Assembly (NCBI GenBank): GCA_033283175.1
Contig: JAWMQM010000001.1
Coordinates: 868,001 to 932,000 of the forward strand
Length of the DNA: 64,000 nt
Direction: 5' to 3'
DNA from: Pseudomaricurvus sp033283175
GTDB lineage: Bacteria; Pseudomonadota; Gammaproteobacteria; Pseudomonadales; Cellvibrionaceae
The position numbers and the translations under genes were made by a program. Each line of letters begins with the position of its first letter. The stretch's first letter is position 1. This document shows positions 23,673 to 32,137 of this stretch, in pieces. The notes below the pieces were generated by a model, which saw only the letters and a program-made list of their open reading frames with translations, searched no databases and was not told where the DNA came from.

Positions 23673-24434
23673 TCAGCCGCGCCAGCCCCGCAGGCGGTTA
23701 CCGCCGTCACAGCTGAGAATATCGCAGTTGATAAAGCGGCCCTCTTCCGACGCCAGGAACAATGCCAGGTTGGCGATATCGGTAGCAGTACCGTCCAGGT
23801 CGATCAGCTGCATACCTTTGATACGGGCGTGAGTCTCCGGTGGCAGCGCCGCCTTATTGGCAGGGGTTTCCATCAGACCCGGGGCGATGGCGTTACAGCG
23901 AATACCCTCGGCAGAGTAGATGTTGGCCATACCGTAAGTGATGGAGTTCAACGCCGCCTTGGTCACCCCATAGACAGTGGCCGGGGCGTAGGAGGCCATG
24001 GAGGACTGGTTGATGATCAGGCCTTTGGCCGCCGCCAGCGACGGACGCAGGGCTTCCGCCATGAGCATGGGCGCCACGGTATTGACCGCCAGGAAGTGCA
24101 GCCAGCGATCCTTGCTCACATCGTTGATCATCTTGTTGATCTCGCCGTAGGCGATACCGGCGTTGTTGTAGAGCACATCGATTTTGGGGTGGCTGGCGCA
24201 CACCTCTTCGCCAAACGCTTTCACCGCCGCTTCGTCAGCGATGTCGAAGGCGTACACAGAGCACTGGGCACCGGCGGCACGCACCAGCTCTGCGGACTCC
24301 TGCAGGCCAGCTTCATTAATATCGGTCAGGATCAGGTCGGCGCCTTCGCTGGCAAACAATACCGCGCAAGTTTGTCCCAATCCTGCGCCACCACCGGTGA
24401 TCACAGCCACCTTGCCTTGCAGACGTTTGCTCAT
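23673..24434 (-). CDS. SDR-family oxidoreductase
   Basis: 253 residues. TGGGAGLGQTCA Rossmann motif at about 13-24, NNAGIAYG at about 90, catalytic NQSSMAS and YGVTKAALN. Start ATG at 24434, with GAGGTG upstream. Classical short-chain dehydrogenase using NAD(P). First gene of a minus-strand run with the alpha/beta hydrolase, metallophosphoesterase, membrane protein and dienelactone hydrolase, suggesting oxidation followed by hydrolysis of a ring or ester compound. Confidence 0.93.
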   Translation of the reverse strand: MSKRLQGKVAVITGGGAGLGQTCAVLFASEGADLILTDINEAGLQESAELVRAAGAQCSVYAFDIADEAAVKAFGEEVCASHPKIDVLYNNAGIAYGEINKMINDVSKDRWLHFLAVNTVAPMLMAEALRPSLAAAKGLIINQSSMASYAPATVYGVTKAALNSITYGMANIYSAEGIRCNAIAPGLMETPANKAALPPETHARIKGMQLIDLDGTATDIANLALFLASEEGRFINCDILSCDGGNRLRGWRG

Positions 24435-24650
24435 GCATTCACCTCATTGTTATCGTTTGTCGGTTTTCGCGCACCAATCCGGGCGGGCAGCTGCCTTCAG
24501 GCGTGCTATGGTTATGCCTTGAAAACCGGTAGGTCGCAAAGTCTGGCATAGCCAATTGTGCTAATACCAGCCTCCTGAGACTTCTCTACAAACAATGGCC
24601 TGCTATCGATACCAACAATAATCAACAGACCCATCCCATTGGAGCCGTCT

Positions 24651-25661
24651 ATGACTCAAGCCACCCCTGCAGCGGGCAAACGCACTCTCGGCAAACACAG
24701 CGTCTGTCCCATTGGCCTGGGCTGTATGTCCCTCTCACTCGCCTACGGCGCCCAGCTCCCCGACGAACAGGGCAAAGAGATCCTGCATCGCGCCCTGGAC
24801 CTGGGCTACGACCACCTGGACACGGCGCGCCTCTACGGGATGGGCCATAACGAAACCCTGCTGGGAGAGACCCTGCGGGGATTGCGGGACCGTTTTTTCC
24901 TCGCCTCCAAGACCGGCATTTTTGTCGAGGGCAACAAGCGCTGGGTCGATTGCAGCCCCAAAGCCACCCGCGCCGCCTGCGAAGAGTCCCTGCGCCTGCT
25001 GCAGACCGACCATATCGATCTCTACTACCTGCACCGCCATGACGACAGCATTCCCATCGAAGAGGCTATTGAAGGTATGGCCCAACTGGTACAGGAAGGC
25101 AAGATCGGTGGCATCGGCCTGTCGGAGGTATCCGCCCCCACCCTGCGCCGGGCGGCGGCCGTACACCCCATTACCGCCGTGCAGAACGAGTATTCCCTCT
25201 GGACCCGCAACCCGGAAATTGCCGTGCTGGACGCCTGCCGCGAGCTGGGCACCACCTTCGTTGCCTTCTCGCCTCTGGGACGCGGCGTACTGGCCAACAG
25301 TGTGCAGAGCCCGGAGCAGATCGGAGAGACCGATTTCCGCAAGACCATGCCCCGCTTCCTGCCGGAGAACTGGGGCCACAACTACGGCCTGATCTGTCAG
25401 TTTAATGGCATTGCCGCCGAACAGGGCGTAAGCCCGGCGCAGTTGGCGCTGGCCTGGGTGCTGTCACGGGGTGAGCATGTGGTGGCGATTCCCGGTACCG
25501 GCAACATGAGGCACCTGGAAGAGAACATTGCCCGTCACGACTGGCAGCCCGACGCCGATGTACTGGAGCGACTGGACCAACTGATCAATCAGCAGACCAT
25601 TCACGGCCACCGCTACAGCGAAGCCATGCGGGCCAATATCGACAGTGAGGATTTTGCCTGA
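24651..25661 (+). CDS. Aldo/keto reductase
   Basis: 336 residues from MTQATPAAGKRTLGKHSVCP. Catalytic tetrad visible: Asp and Tyr in LDTARLYGMGHNE, Lys in ASKTGIF, His in YYLHRHDDS. TIM-barrel NADPH-dependent reductase of the AKR11/12-like branch (GIGLSEVSAPTLRRA; PLGRGVLAN; IPGTGNMRHLEENI). Divergent from the SDR at 23673. Its 3' end has been partly duplicated just downstream (see repeat). Confidence 0.93.
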   Translation: MTQATPAAGKRTLGKHSVCPIGLGCMSLSLAYGAQLPDEQGKEILHRALDLGYDHLDTARLYGMGHNETLLGETLRGLRDRFFLASKTGIFVEGNKRWVDCSPKATRAACEESLRLLQTDHIDLYYLHRHDDSIPIEEAIEGMAQLVQEGKIGGIGLSEVSAPTLRRAAAVHPITAVQNEYSLWTRNPEIAVLDACRELGTTFVAFSPLGRGVLANSVQSPEQIGETDFRKTMPRFLPENWGHNYGLICQFNGIAAEQGVSPAQLALAWVLSRGEHVVAIPGTGNMRHLEENIARHDWQPDADVLERLDQLINQQTIHGHRYSEAMRANIDSEDFA

Positions 25662-25866
25662 GTCGCGAAGTAAGCCCGCACACCCATTGGCAACAAGCCC
25701 AGGTGAAAAGATCGCGCGGGGGACCGCGCTCCTACGCCGTAGGAGACCATACACGGCCACCGTTACAGCGAGGCCATGCGGGCCAATATCGACAGTGAGG
25801 ATTTTAGCTGAGGCGCAAAGTAAGCCCGCACACCCATTGGCAACAAGCCCAGGTGAAAAGATCGCG
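25619..25866. repeat. Tandem duplication of the aldo/keto reductase 3' end
   Basis: The last ~45 coding bases plus ~60 bp of trailer (25619-25718) recur at 25767-25866. Shared text includes GCCATGCGGGCCAATATCG, GACAGTGAGGATTTT and CCCGCACACCCATTGGCAAC. The copies differ by a few substitutions: GCCTGAGTCGCGAAG versus AGCTGAGGCGCAAAG. The second copy has no start and is non-functional. Confidence 0.8.
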
Positions 25867-26206
25867 CGGGGGATAAGGTGAATTCCTGCAATGCAGGAAG
25901 AGAGGATGGCCTGGGCCACCGCGCTCCTACGCCGTGGGAGCCCAGTCCCCTGGGCGAGCCCTTGGGTGGTTCCAGGTTCTTCACCGGCTCCCGGTGCCGG
26001 GCAGAATGAAAAATGCACGCAAGGGATAAGGTGAATTCCTGCAATGCAAGAAAAGAGGATAATCCAGATCACTGCGCCCCTACCGATAAATGATCGCGCG
26101 GGGGATAAGGTGAATTCCTGCAATGCAGGAAGAGAGGATGGCCTGGGCCACCGCGCTCCTACGAGGTCCTGCGCTGCCGTGGGAGCCCAGTCCCCTGGGC
26201 GATCTT
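25709..26206. repeat. Cluster of palindromic intergenic repeats (GTAGGAGCGCGGTCCCCC family)
   Basis: 570 bp between two genes contain no ORF but several copies of ATCGCGCGGGGGACCGCGC followed by CTCCTACG. A block GGATAAGGTGAATTCCTGCA with GGAAGAGAGGATGGCCTGGG occurs at 25873 and again at 26104, and CGTGGGAGCCCAGTCCCCTG at 25936 and 26179. Each unit is an imperfect GC-rich palindrome, REP-like. The same core occurs at 39.8 and 54.2 kb. Confidence 0.75.
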
Positions 26207-26231
26207 TTTGCCATCTGCGTCACGAGCTCTG

Positions 26232-26699
26232 CTAGCGGGTGCGACTGACCGCACTCACAAACAGGCTGTTGGGCGCGCGCCAGTCCATGCGCACGCGGCG
26301 ATGGGCGATCAGCCACTCATCGCCCTCCTTGCGGAATTCATCCAGGTAGTAGCCACCGTGATCGGCACCGATATCGGTGTAGGCGGTCCAGTAGGTGCGG
26401 GCGCGGGCACTCTCCGCGCCGGTCAGTTCGATATCGCAGGTGGCGAGGTGGTGCCGCACAAAAGTCGCCTTTGGTGATTCATCTCCGACAGGCTCCAGCC
26501 AGCGCTGCAACCAGCCACCGATGGCCTCGCGCCCCTCAAAGTGAAAGCTGTCCGCCTCACTCACTCCCTCCGACTGCAAAATGCCATCGGCGGTAAACAC
26601 CGCGCGGAACGCCTCCACCTTGAGGCGATCACCGGCAGTGGTGTAACGGGCCATGGTGCGACGAATGGCCTCTCTGGCCAGCAGCTCATCCAGGGTCAT
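26232..26699 (-). CDS. SnoaL-like / NTF2-family protein
   Basis: 155 residues. Begins MTLDELLAREAIRRTMARYT and ends with EWLIAHRRVRMDWRA, the alpha+beta cone-fold pattern of SnoaL-like proteins (isomerases, dehydratases, small-molecule binders). GGAG lies 8 bases before the ATG at 26699. Minus strand, 21 bp from the next gene, part of the run 26232-28417. Similar in fold to the protein at 30007, but not a recent duplicate. Confidence 0.85.
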   Translation of the reverse strand: MTLDELLAREAIRRTMARYTTAGDRLKVEAFRAVFTADGILQSEGVSEADSFHFEGREAIGGWLQRWLEPVGDESPKATFVRHHLATCDIELTGAESARARTYWTAYTDIGADHGGYYLDEFRKEGDEWLIAHRRVRMDWRAPNSLFVSAVSRTR

Positions 26700-26720
26700 G
26701 GGTCATCTCCGAATACAAAA

Positions 26721-27476
26721 TCAGGGCAGGTATCGATCCCACTGAAAGGGCATCACACTGTAAAACGGTGCCGCCAGCTGTGGCGTCACCGCTGCGGTCT
26801 GCCAGCGCTTCTGCAGCAGCGACCCCATTCTAGCGGCCACAGCCAGCGGGTCATCATCGAGAAAACAGAGCGTGATTCTCTGGCCCTCCACAGCAGTAGC
26901 AAATGGATGGGCGTGCGCCGTGGCCGACCAGATACCCGCGACACCCTCCACTGTCAGCAGCGCCTCGTTGGCGACCACCTCCCCCTGCTCGATCAACAGG
27001 TAGAGCCCCTGTACCGGCCGCCACGGCAGCACATCACAGCCAGCTTTGGCAGTGGCCGCAGCGGCACGCTCCACCACGCTGTACACACCTCGCTCCACCG
27101 GGTTGAGAATAAACGGCGAACGACCGGCATCGCGTAACCCATCGGAAAGCTCGTTGAATTCTGCCAGACCTTCTTCACTGCGGAAAAAATAGATCATCAC
27201 ATGATCTGTGCCTTGCAGCAGCTCGCTCTGCGCGGCACGGGCCGCGCGACAGGCCGGGGTCGATACCACCCGCAAGGTACTGCGAATGCTCTGCAGGCGC
27301 ATCTGCTCCGGGCGGTGATCAAGGCTGTGCCAGCGCAGGTATTCGGCGTCGGCGCCCTCGGGGTGCTTCTCCGCCATCGAAATAAACAGCGTACCCACAT
27401 CACTGCGGCCGGTGGCGAGTATCTCCGGCACCTGATCCGAAGGCGTGCCGGGCAAGTCCATGACCTGAGCCACCAT
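26721..27476 (-). CDS. Hypothetical protein, possible duplicated dimeric alpha/beta-barrel (EthD-like)
   Basis: 251 residues from MVAQVMDLPGTPSDQ. A longer frame to 27545 overlaps the upstream gene. The N-terminal half has EYLRWHSLDHRPEQMRLQSIR, reminiscent of EthD/dimeric alpha-beta barrel proteins, and the second half (RPVQGLYLLIEQGE) may be a repeat of that fold. The start ATG overlaps the stop of the epimerase gene (TGATG), so translation is coupled. Likely auxiliary protein in the same pathway. Function unproven. Confidence 0.6.
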   Translation of the reverse strand: MVAQVMDLPGTPSDQVPEILATGRSDVGTLFISMAEKHPEGADAEYLRWHSLDHRPEQMRLQSIRSTLRVVSTPACRAARAAQSELLQGTDHVMIYFFRSEEGLAEFNELSDGLRDAGRSPFILNPVERGVYSVVERAAAATAKAGCDVLPWRPVQGLYLLIEQGEVVANEALLTVEGVAGIWSATAHAHPFATAVEGQRITLCFLDDDPLAVAARMGSLLQKRWQTAAVTPQLAAPFYSVMPFQWDRYLP

Positions 27477-28417
27477 CACTCGCCCTCCTTCAGCGCCAGC
27501 TCCGGATGCAGTGCCTGCACCATGCGTCGCATGCCTTCGCGCCATGGCACCCGGGTTTTACCCAGTACTTCATGCATCAGCGTGGTGTCCGGCCACAGCG
27601 GCGTGTGGGCATCCGGCGTGTATTCAAACACCGGCTCTATGCCCACCAGGGAACCAAGGTAGCTGCAGTAATCCTCGATGCTCACGGTTTCGCTGCCGGA
27701 CCAGTTGACCGTCAGCGCCGGCACCTGTGCCGCTTCCATCGCACGAATGCCCTGCACCACGTAATCGTCTTCATAGATGGGGTTGTAGTTGTTGGGTGCA
27801 TCCGGGTGCAGGCGAATGGGCTTGCCCTGCAGGATGGCGTTGAAGCGATCCGCCGGCGCGCCACCCAGGGGGCCATAGGTGGAGCAGACGCGAATGATGG
27901 TGAGTGGAATATGGAAGTGATCCGACACCCACTTGAGCACCTCTTCGGCGGCAATCTTGGAGAAGCTGTAGTTGGCCCGCAGTGGCACGCCCGGCGGATC
28001 CTGCTCGGTCAGCGGTCTCTGCCCCTGATAGCCGTAGACGGAACCCGTGGAGCAGAACACAAAGCCCCTGGCCTTGCGGCAGTGATAGAGCAGGTCTCCG
28101 GAGTTGTGGGCGTTGGTGCTGACACAACTGTTCCAGTCACCCAGACCGGGATCGACGGCGGCGTGAAACACGTAAGAGAAGTCGTCCGGTAACATGGAGA
28201 AGTCGCCACTGGCCAGGTCTACAGCTACCGGCGTAATACCGGCGGCCTGTAACCGCTCCCGGTCACCGGGCTTTTGCAGGCGCGCTGCGCCCCACACCTC
28301 GTTGTTAACGGCCAGCTCTCTGGCAATGGGAAAGGCAATCTTGCCGGTGGCGCCTGTTATTAGAATTTTTTCGCCTTGCAGCACAACACACTCCTTGATC
28401 GGGTGGTAATGAAGCAA
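27476..28417 (-). CDS. NAD-dependent epimerase/dehydratase (extended SDR)
   Basis: Up to 313 residues. The first ATG is at 28417, but the conserved part starts at about residue 15 (GEKILITGATGKIAFPIARELA, the TGxTGxI motif). STGSVYG, then YSFSKIAAEEVLKW (active-site Y-x3-K) and RVCSTYGPLGG are typical. An extended SDR acting on a nucleotide sugar, steroid or other alcohol/ketone. Given the neighbours it is more likely a 3-beta-HSD-like or NAD-dependent dehydrogenase than a sugar epimerase. First gene of the coupled pair. Confidence 0.88.
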   Translation of the reverse strand: MLHYHPIKECVVLQGEKILITGATGKIAFPIARELAVNNEVWGAARLQKPGDRERLQAAGITPVAVDLASGDFSMLPDDFSYVFHAAVDPGLGDWNSCVSTNAHNSGDLLYHCRKARGFVFCSTGSVYGYQGQRPLTEQDPPGVPLRANYSFSKIAAEEVLKWVSDHFHIPLTIIRVCSTYGPLGGAPADRFNAILQGKPIRLHPDAPNNYNPIYEDDYVVQGIRAMEAAQVPALTVNWSGSETVSIEDYCSYLGSLVGIEPVFEYTPDAHTPLWPDTTLMHEVLGKTRVPWREGMRRMVQALHPELALKEGE

Positions 28418-28510
28418 AAACTTACACGGCTAAGTGATCAGGTGTCCAGTTAAGGAGTGCAAGTGGCGTACACCGCCCCGGGCCAGAACGTATTGGCCCC
28501 CTTAAATAAC

Positions 28511-28534
28511 TGTGCCGCCCCGAGGGGCGGCACA
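28511..28534 (-). terminator. GC-rich hairpin after amidohydrolase gene
   Basis: TGTGCCGCCCC-GA-GGGGCGGCACA is a perfect 11-bp stem, 64 bp past the amidohydrolase stop codon. It lacks a T-tract directly after the stem, so it may be a weak terminator or an mRNA 3'-end stabiliser. Confidence 0.45.
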
Positions 28535-28597
28535 GACAGGGTTGAAACCGCTCAAGCGCACAGAGCGATTTCTTACTGTGGAGACAGAGCCGGGAAA

Positions 28598-29854
28598 TCA
28601 GCCCTGCAGAGCAGGTGCGATGCTGTGAATGGCACCGTCCTTCATAATCATCACCAGCTTCTCATGCTGGGTGAGGATACCCAGGTCCTGCAGCGGGTTG
28701 CCGTCCACCAGCAGTATGTCTGCCAGCTGACCGGCTTTGATGGTGCCGAGATCGCCCTGCGGACGCATGGCCAAACCACCGTTGCGGGTCGCACATACCA
28801 GCGCTTCCGCCGGGGTATAGCCGTAGTAATCCACAAAGCACTGCAGATCGCGGGCCTGCAAACCGTGCATGTTCCACTGGAAGCCGTAGTCACCACCAAT
28901 CAGGTGACGGATGCCACGCTTGCGCAGCTCGGTATGGGTTTTACAGGACTCTTCGATCAGCGCCGGAATACCCATGGCTTCCACCACTGGCTTCGGCAGC
29001 CACGGCTCACCGTGGTGCAGCATGTGGTAGAAGAGGCCAATGGTAGGCGCCACAAACACGCGATCCTTCACCTCTTCCAGCATATCGAGGGTTTTCTCGT
29101 CGCTGTACTCGGCGTGGTAAATCATGTCGACGCCGGCGATAACGCAGTTCTGGATGGATTCGATGGAACGGGCGTGGGCGTTAACCATCTTGCCGAAGCT
29201 GTGGGCGATGCGCACCGCCATCTGCATCTCTTCGAGGGACATGGGCGTGGCGTGCGCTGGCGTGGCCGGGTAGAAGGGGTCGCCGGAGGCGTCCAGCTTG
29301 ATGTTGTCACAGCCTTCACGGCAGGCGATACGTACCGCCTTGCGCATCTCTTCCGGGCCGTCCACCACCATGGCAGGGGACTCGGGGCCGCGCGGGTTGT
29401 GCAGGCGGCTCTCGTCGCCCAGACCACCGGTGACGGTGATCTCCAGCGAACCGGCGCGTACACGAGGGCCCGGCAGGCGGCCGGCATTAATTTCGTCACG
29501 CACCGCCACACCCAGGCGCAGCTTGGCCTCGGAGGCGCCATAGGCGCTGGTGAAACCGGCATCCAGCAGCTTCTTCGCCACCCGGGCGGTGAGGTAAGCG
29601 TGGGCTTCCGGCGTCGGGGCGATCAGGTCTTCGGTACAGGTAAAACCGTCGAACGAGAGGTGCGCGTGACCCTCGGTCATGCCTGGCATAAGGAATTTGC
29701 CGGCGGCGTCGATGGTTTGATCGGCAGACACGCTGGCCTGTCCGGCAGGCGTTACCGATTCAATGGTGTTGTTGGCGATCAGTACGTCGCCGGCGAAGGG
29801 CTCGGCGCCGGTACCATCAAATACCTGGGCGTTTTTTATCAGAATAGTAGTCAC
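28598..29854 (-). CDS. Amidohydrolase family protein
   Basis: 418 residues. Imidazolonepropionase/prolidase-like amidohydrolase: N-terminal AQVFDGTGAEPFAGDVLIANNTI, metal motif MTEGHAHLSF (H-x-H), later HARSIES and HAEYSDE, and the C-terminal GDLGTIKAGQLADILLVDGNPL. Expected cytosolic, one or two metal ions. Typical substrates are cyclic amides, dipeptides or lactones. Lies between the epimerase and SnoaL-like genes in the catabolic region. Confidence 0.92.
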   Translation of the reverse strand: MTTILIKNAQVFDGTGAEPFAGDVLIANNTIESVTPAGQASVSADQTIDAAGKFLMPGMTEGHAHLSFDGFTCTEDLIAPTPEAHAYLTARVAKKLLDAGFTSAYGASEAKLRLGVAVRDEINAGRLPGPRVRAGSLEITVTGGLGDESRLHNPRGPESPAMVVDGPEEMRKAVRIACREGCDNIKLDASGDPFYPATPAHATPMSLEEMQMAVRIAHSFGKMVNAHARSIESIQNCVIAGVDMIYHAEYSDEKTLDMLEEVKDRVFVAPTIGLFYHMLHHGEPWLPKPVVEAMGIPALIEESCKTHTELRKRGIRHLIGGDYGFQWNMHGLQARDLQCFVDYYGYTPAEALVCATRNGGLAMRPQGDLGTIKAGQLADILLVDGNPLQDLGILTQHEKLVMIMKDGAIHSIAPALQG

Positions 29855-30006
29855 AGCCGGGTTCCTTGCGGTGGTTGAACGGGTCTGTTTGCACGGGTCA
29901 GTGTCAAATCAGGGAATCACGGTTATCCCATTTTGACCTGCCATCTTAAGGTTACCCCGCCAGCGGCAAAATGACTGACGGGGCAACCGGGGTTGCCTCT
30001 GCCGGT

Positions 30007-30462
30007 TCAGCCTGCGCTTTTGTCTGCGGGTTGTGCCGGAGGCGCGAAATCCATATGCAAGCGGGTGAGACGCTGCTTCGCCATTTTCCACTCACCGTCG
30101 CGGCGCACCCAGGTCTCGTGATAATGACCATAGCCCACCAGCGACGGTTTTTCCGGGCCCCACAGCACCCGGTCCTGCATGGCCCAGATAACGTCCGCTT
30201 CATCGCCGCGCAGGGTCAGCTCCAGGTTGTGCACCTGATGGGCGGTGGTGGCCTCACCAATGGAACCGCGCACCATGGCCAGCGCCTTGTCACGGCCCTG
30301 GATGACCGGCATTCCGGGGGCCGAGCCGGAGACATCCATCTCCAGCTCTTCCAGCATCAGGTCGGCCAGCGCCTCCCAATCCTTGGTATCAAGATAGCGG
30401 CAGTAGCGGGCTTTGGCCTCGGACAGCTCCATCCAGGCCTGTAATTTTTCCGGGGTAGTCAT
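30007..30462 (-). CDS. SnoaL-like / NTF2-family protein
   Basis: 151 residues from MTTPEKLQAWMELSEAKARY. The start is fixed by AGGAGAGATGAG just before the ATG; the frame opening at 30492 is upstream of it. WEALADLMLEELEMD and LRGDEADVIWAMQDR, then EWKMAKQRLTRLHMDF, are family-typical. Cone-fold enzyme or binder. About 55 bp downstream of the SDR at 30517 on the same strand, so probably co-transcribed. Confidence 0.85.
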   Translation of the reverse strand: MTTPEKLQAWMELSEAKARYCRYLDTKDWEALADLMLEELEMDVSGSAPGMPVIQGRDKALAMVRGSIGEATTAHQVHNLELTLRGDEADVIWAMQDRVLWGPEKPSLVGYGHYHETWVRRDGEWKMAKQRLTRLHMDFAPPAQPADKSAG

Positions 30463-30516
30463 CTCATCTCTCCTGCATAAAGTATGTGGCAAGGCGGGGA
30501 ATGGTCAGGTGATGCC

Positions 30517-31296
30517 TCAGGTGACAGAAAAGCCGCCATCCACCGCCAGCACCTGATTGGTCACCCGCTGTGCCGCCGGCGACGCGAAGTAGAGCACCGC
30601 CGCAGCGATATCTTCGCCCTGACACATACCCAGCGGCACCGGCCGGCGCGCCGGACCATCCGGCACCGGGCCGGTGGCGGCTATAGCCCCGGGCGTGGCA
30701 ACCCCACCGGGCAGCACGGTGTTGACGGTAATGCCGTGCTGCGCCAGTTCAAAGGCGGTGGCCTGACTGAGCCCCAGCAGCGCAGCCTTGGAACCGGTAT
30801 AAGCCACCAGACCGTGGACGATGCTGCCCTGCAGGGCTGCGGAGGCGATATTCACAATGCGGCCGGGCTGCTGGCGCTGGATCATGGCCCGGGCCAGCTC
30901 GCGGCTAAGCAGGTAGGGGCCGCGGGCGTTCACCGCATTCATGCGATCCCACTCCTCGGCCGTGGCTTCCACAAAGCTCTGGCGATCCTGCAGGCCGGCG
31001 TTGTTCACCAGCAACCAGGGGAGACCGTAACGGGCTACGACCGCCGCGCAGACTTCCACGATCTGTGCTTCGCTACTGACATCCAGCGCAACTGACTCAG
31101 CCTGATAACCCTGCTGCTGCAGTTCATCAGCATGGGCAGCAGCGGCAGTGCCATTGAGATCGGCAATAATTACCCGCGCGCCGGCCTGCGCCAGCTGGGC
31201 CGCAATGGCAGCGCCAATGCCGGATGCGGCACCGGTCACCAGGGCCACACGACCGGTAAGGGAAAATGGATTGGGAGGAACTGAATCGCTGTTCAT
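30517..31296 (-). CDS. SDR-family oxidoreductase
   Basis: 259 residues. ALVTGAASGIGAAIAAQL (about 15-32), NNAGLQD, catalytic NIASAAL and YTGSKAALLG, then NQVLAVDGGFSVT at the C-terminus. A classical cytosolic NAD(P)-dependent dehydrogenase. Downstream of and co-oriented with the TetR gene (31354), 57 bp away, so it may be in that regulator's target operon. Confidence 0.93.
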   Translation of the reverse strand: MNSDSVPPNPFSLTGRVALVTGAASGIGAAIAAQLAQAGARVIIADLNGTAAAAHADELQQQGYQAESVALDVSSEAQIVEVCAAVVARYGLPWLLVNNAGLQDRQSFVEATAEEWDRMNAVNARGPYLLSRELARAMIQRQQPGRIVNIASAALQGSIVHGLVAYTGSKAALLGLSQATAFELAQHGITVNTVLPGGVATPGAIAATGPVPDGPARRPVPLGMCQGEDIAAAVLYFASPAAQRVTNQVLAVDGGFSVT

Positions 31297-31353
31297 GAGG
31301 GTTGCCCGTGTCTTTATTGTTGTTTTGGTTCGGCAGCCGGCAGGGGTAGAAGG

Positions 31354-31947
31354 TTATCGACTCAGCAGGTCTACCTCTTTCAGCTGGCGCACGCGCTCGC
31401 CGCGGAAGCGCTCCACGATGGTACCAATATCGGCCCCCGGATCAACGCTGTTGCGAAACACCAGCGGTCCGACAATGGCACTGGTGAGCAGGATGACGCT
31501 GAACACTTCCGGGTCGATGGCGTCTTCGCCGGTGCGATTGCCGGTGCTGTGAGCAATTCCCTTCACCAGGGCATCCCAGTGAGGATAACTGTTACGCACG
31601 TCGCCGCCGGTGATCAACTCCTCAATCCACAGCTTCACCACATCGGGGTTTTCCAGCACGAAGCGGGTGATGTAATCAATGCGTTCCCGCTGTGGCCGGG
31701 AGTCGTCAAAGGCCTCCGCCAGTTTCTCCGCCGACCACACCTTGACCTCATTGATGAGCGCGTCACGGCTCTCGAAGTGGTAGTAGAACGTGGTGCGGTT
31801 CATGCCCATCTCGCGGGTGACGGCGGCAATGGACAGCGCCTCCAGCCCCTTCTCGGAGATCAGCCGTACCGCCGTCTCGATCATGGCGAGATGAGTCTCC
31901 TCAAAGCATTTGTGACGCTTCTGTGCTGCCGGTTTGTCCGCTTTCAT
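31354..31947 (-). CDS. TetR-family transcriptional regulator
   Basis: 197 residues from MKADKPAAQKRHKCFEETHL. The frame is open to 32316, but the extra 123 codons are Ser/Thr/Arg-rich and reach into the sulfotransferase gene. HTH: ALSIAAVTREMGMNRTTFYYHFESRDALI (about 37-65). The C-terminal ligand domain has no recognisable effector signature. Located 190 bp downstream of the sulfotransferase and its terminator, and upstream of the SDR at 30517, which it probably represses. Confidence 0.88.
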   Translation of the reverse strand: MKADKPAAQKRHKCFEETHLAMIETAVRLISEKGLEALSIAAVTREMGMNRTTFYYHFESRDALINEVKVWSAEKLAEAFDDSRPQRERIDYITRFVLENPDVVKLWIEELITGGDVRNSYPHWDALVKGIAHSTGNRTGEDAIDPEVFSVILLTSAIVGPLVFRNSVDPGADIGTIVERFRGERVRQLKEVDLLSR

Positions 31948-32074
31948 CAACTTCTGCCGCACGGCCCTGGTAACCCCGAATGGCACCGCCGGGCTGTATA
32001 AAGTGGCGCCAAAGCGCTGAACGTTACCGCAGACTGCTGGTTGAGACAACTGACGCGCGGCTCCGGAACCGCCA

Positions 32075-32110
32075 TAAAAAACGGCTGCTCCACCAGGGTG
32101 GCAGCCGTTT
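32075..32110 (-). terminator. Intrinsic terminator of sulfotransferase gene
   Basis: Minus strand AACGGCTGC-CACCCTGGTGGA-GCAGCCGTT, then TTTTTATGG. A 9-bp stem with a T-run, 28 bp past the sulfotransferase stop codon. A textbook rho-independent terminator. Confidence 0.85.
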
Positions 32111-32137
32111 CGGGTCACGCCAAATCGGAACGAGTGC

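Noticed and set aside
22914..24551. A long plus-strand frame opposite the alpha/beta hydrolase and SDR genes
   Set aside because: High GC produces long antisense frames; the minus-strand genes carry clear family motifs and the plus-strand translation is low-complexity.
28457..29878. A 473-codon plus-strand frame opposite the amidohydrolase
   Set aside because: His/Gln/Gly-rich antisense frame; the amidohydrolase has metal-binding motifs.
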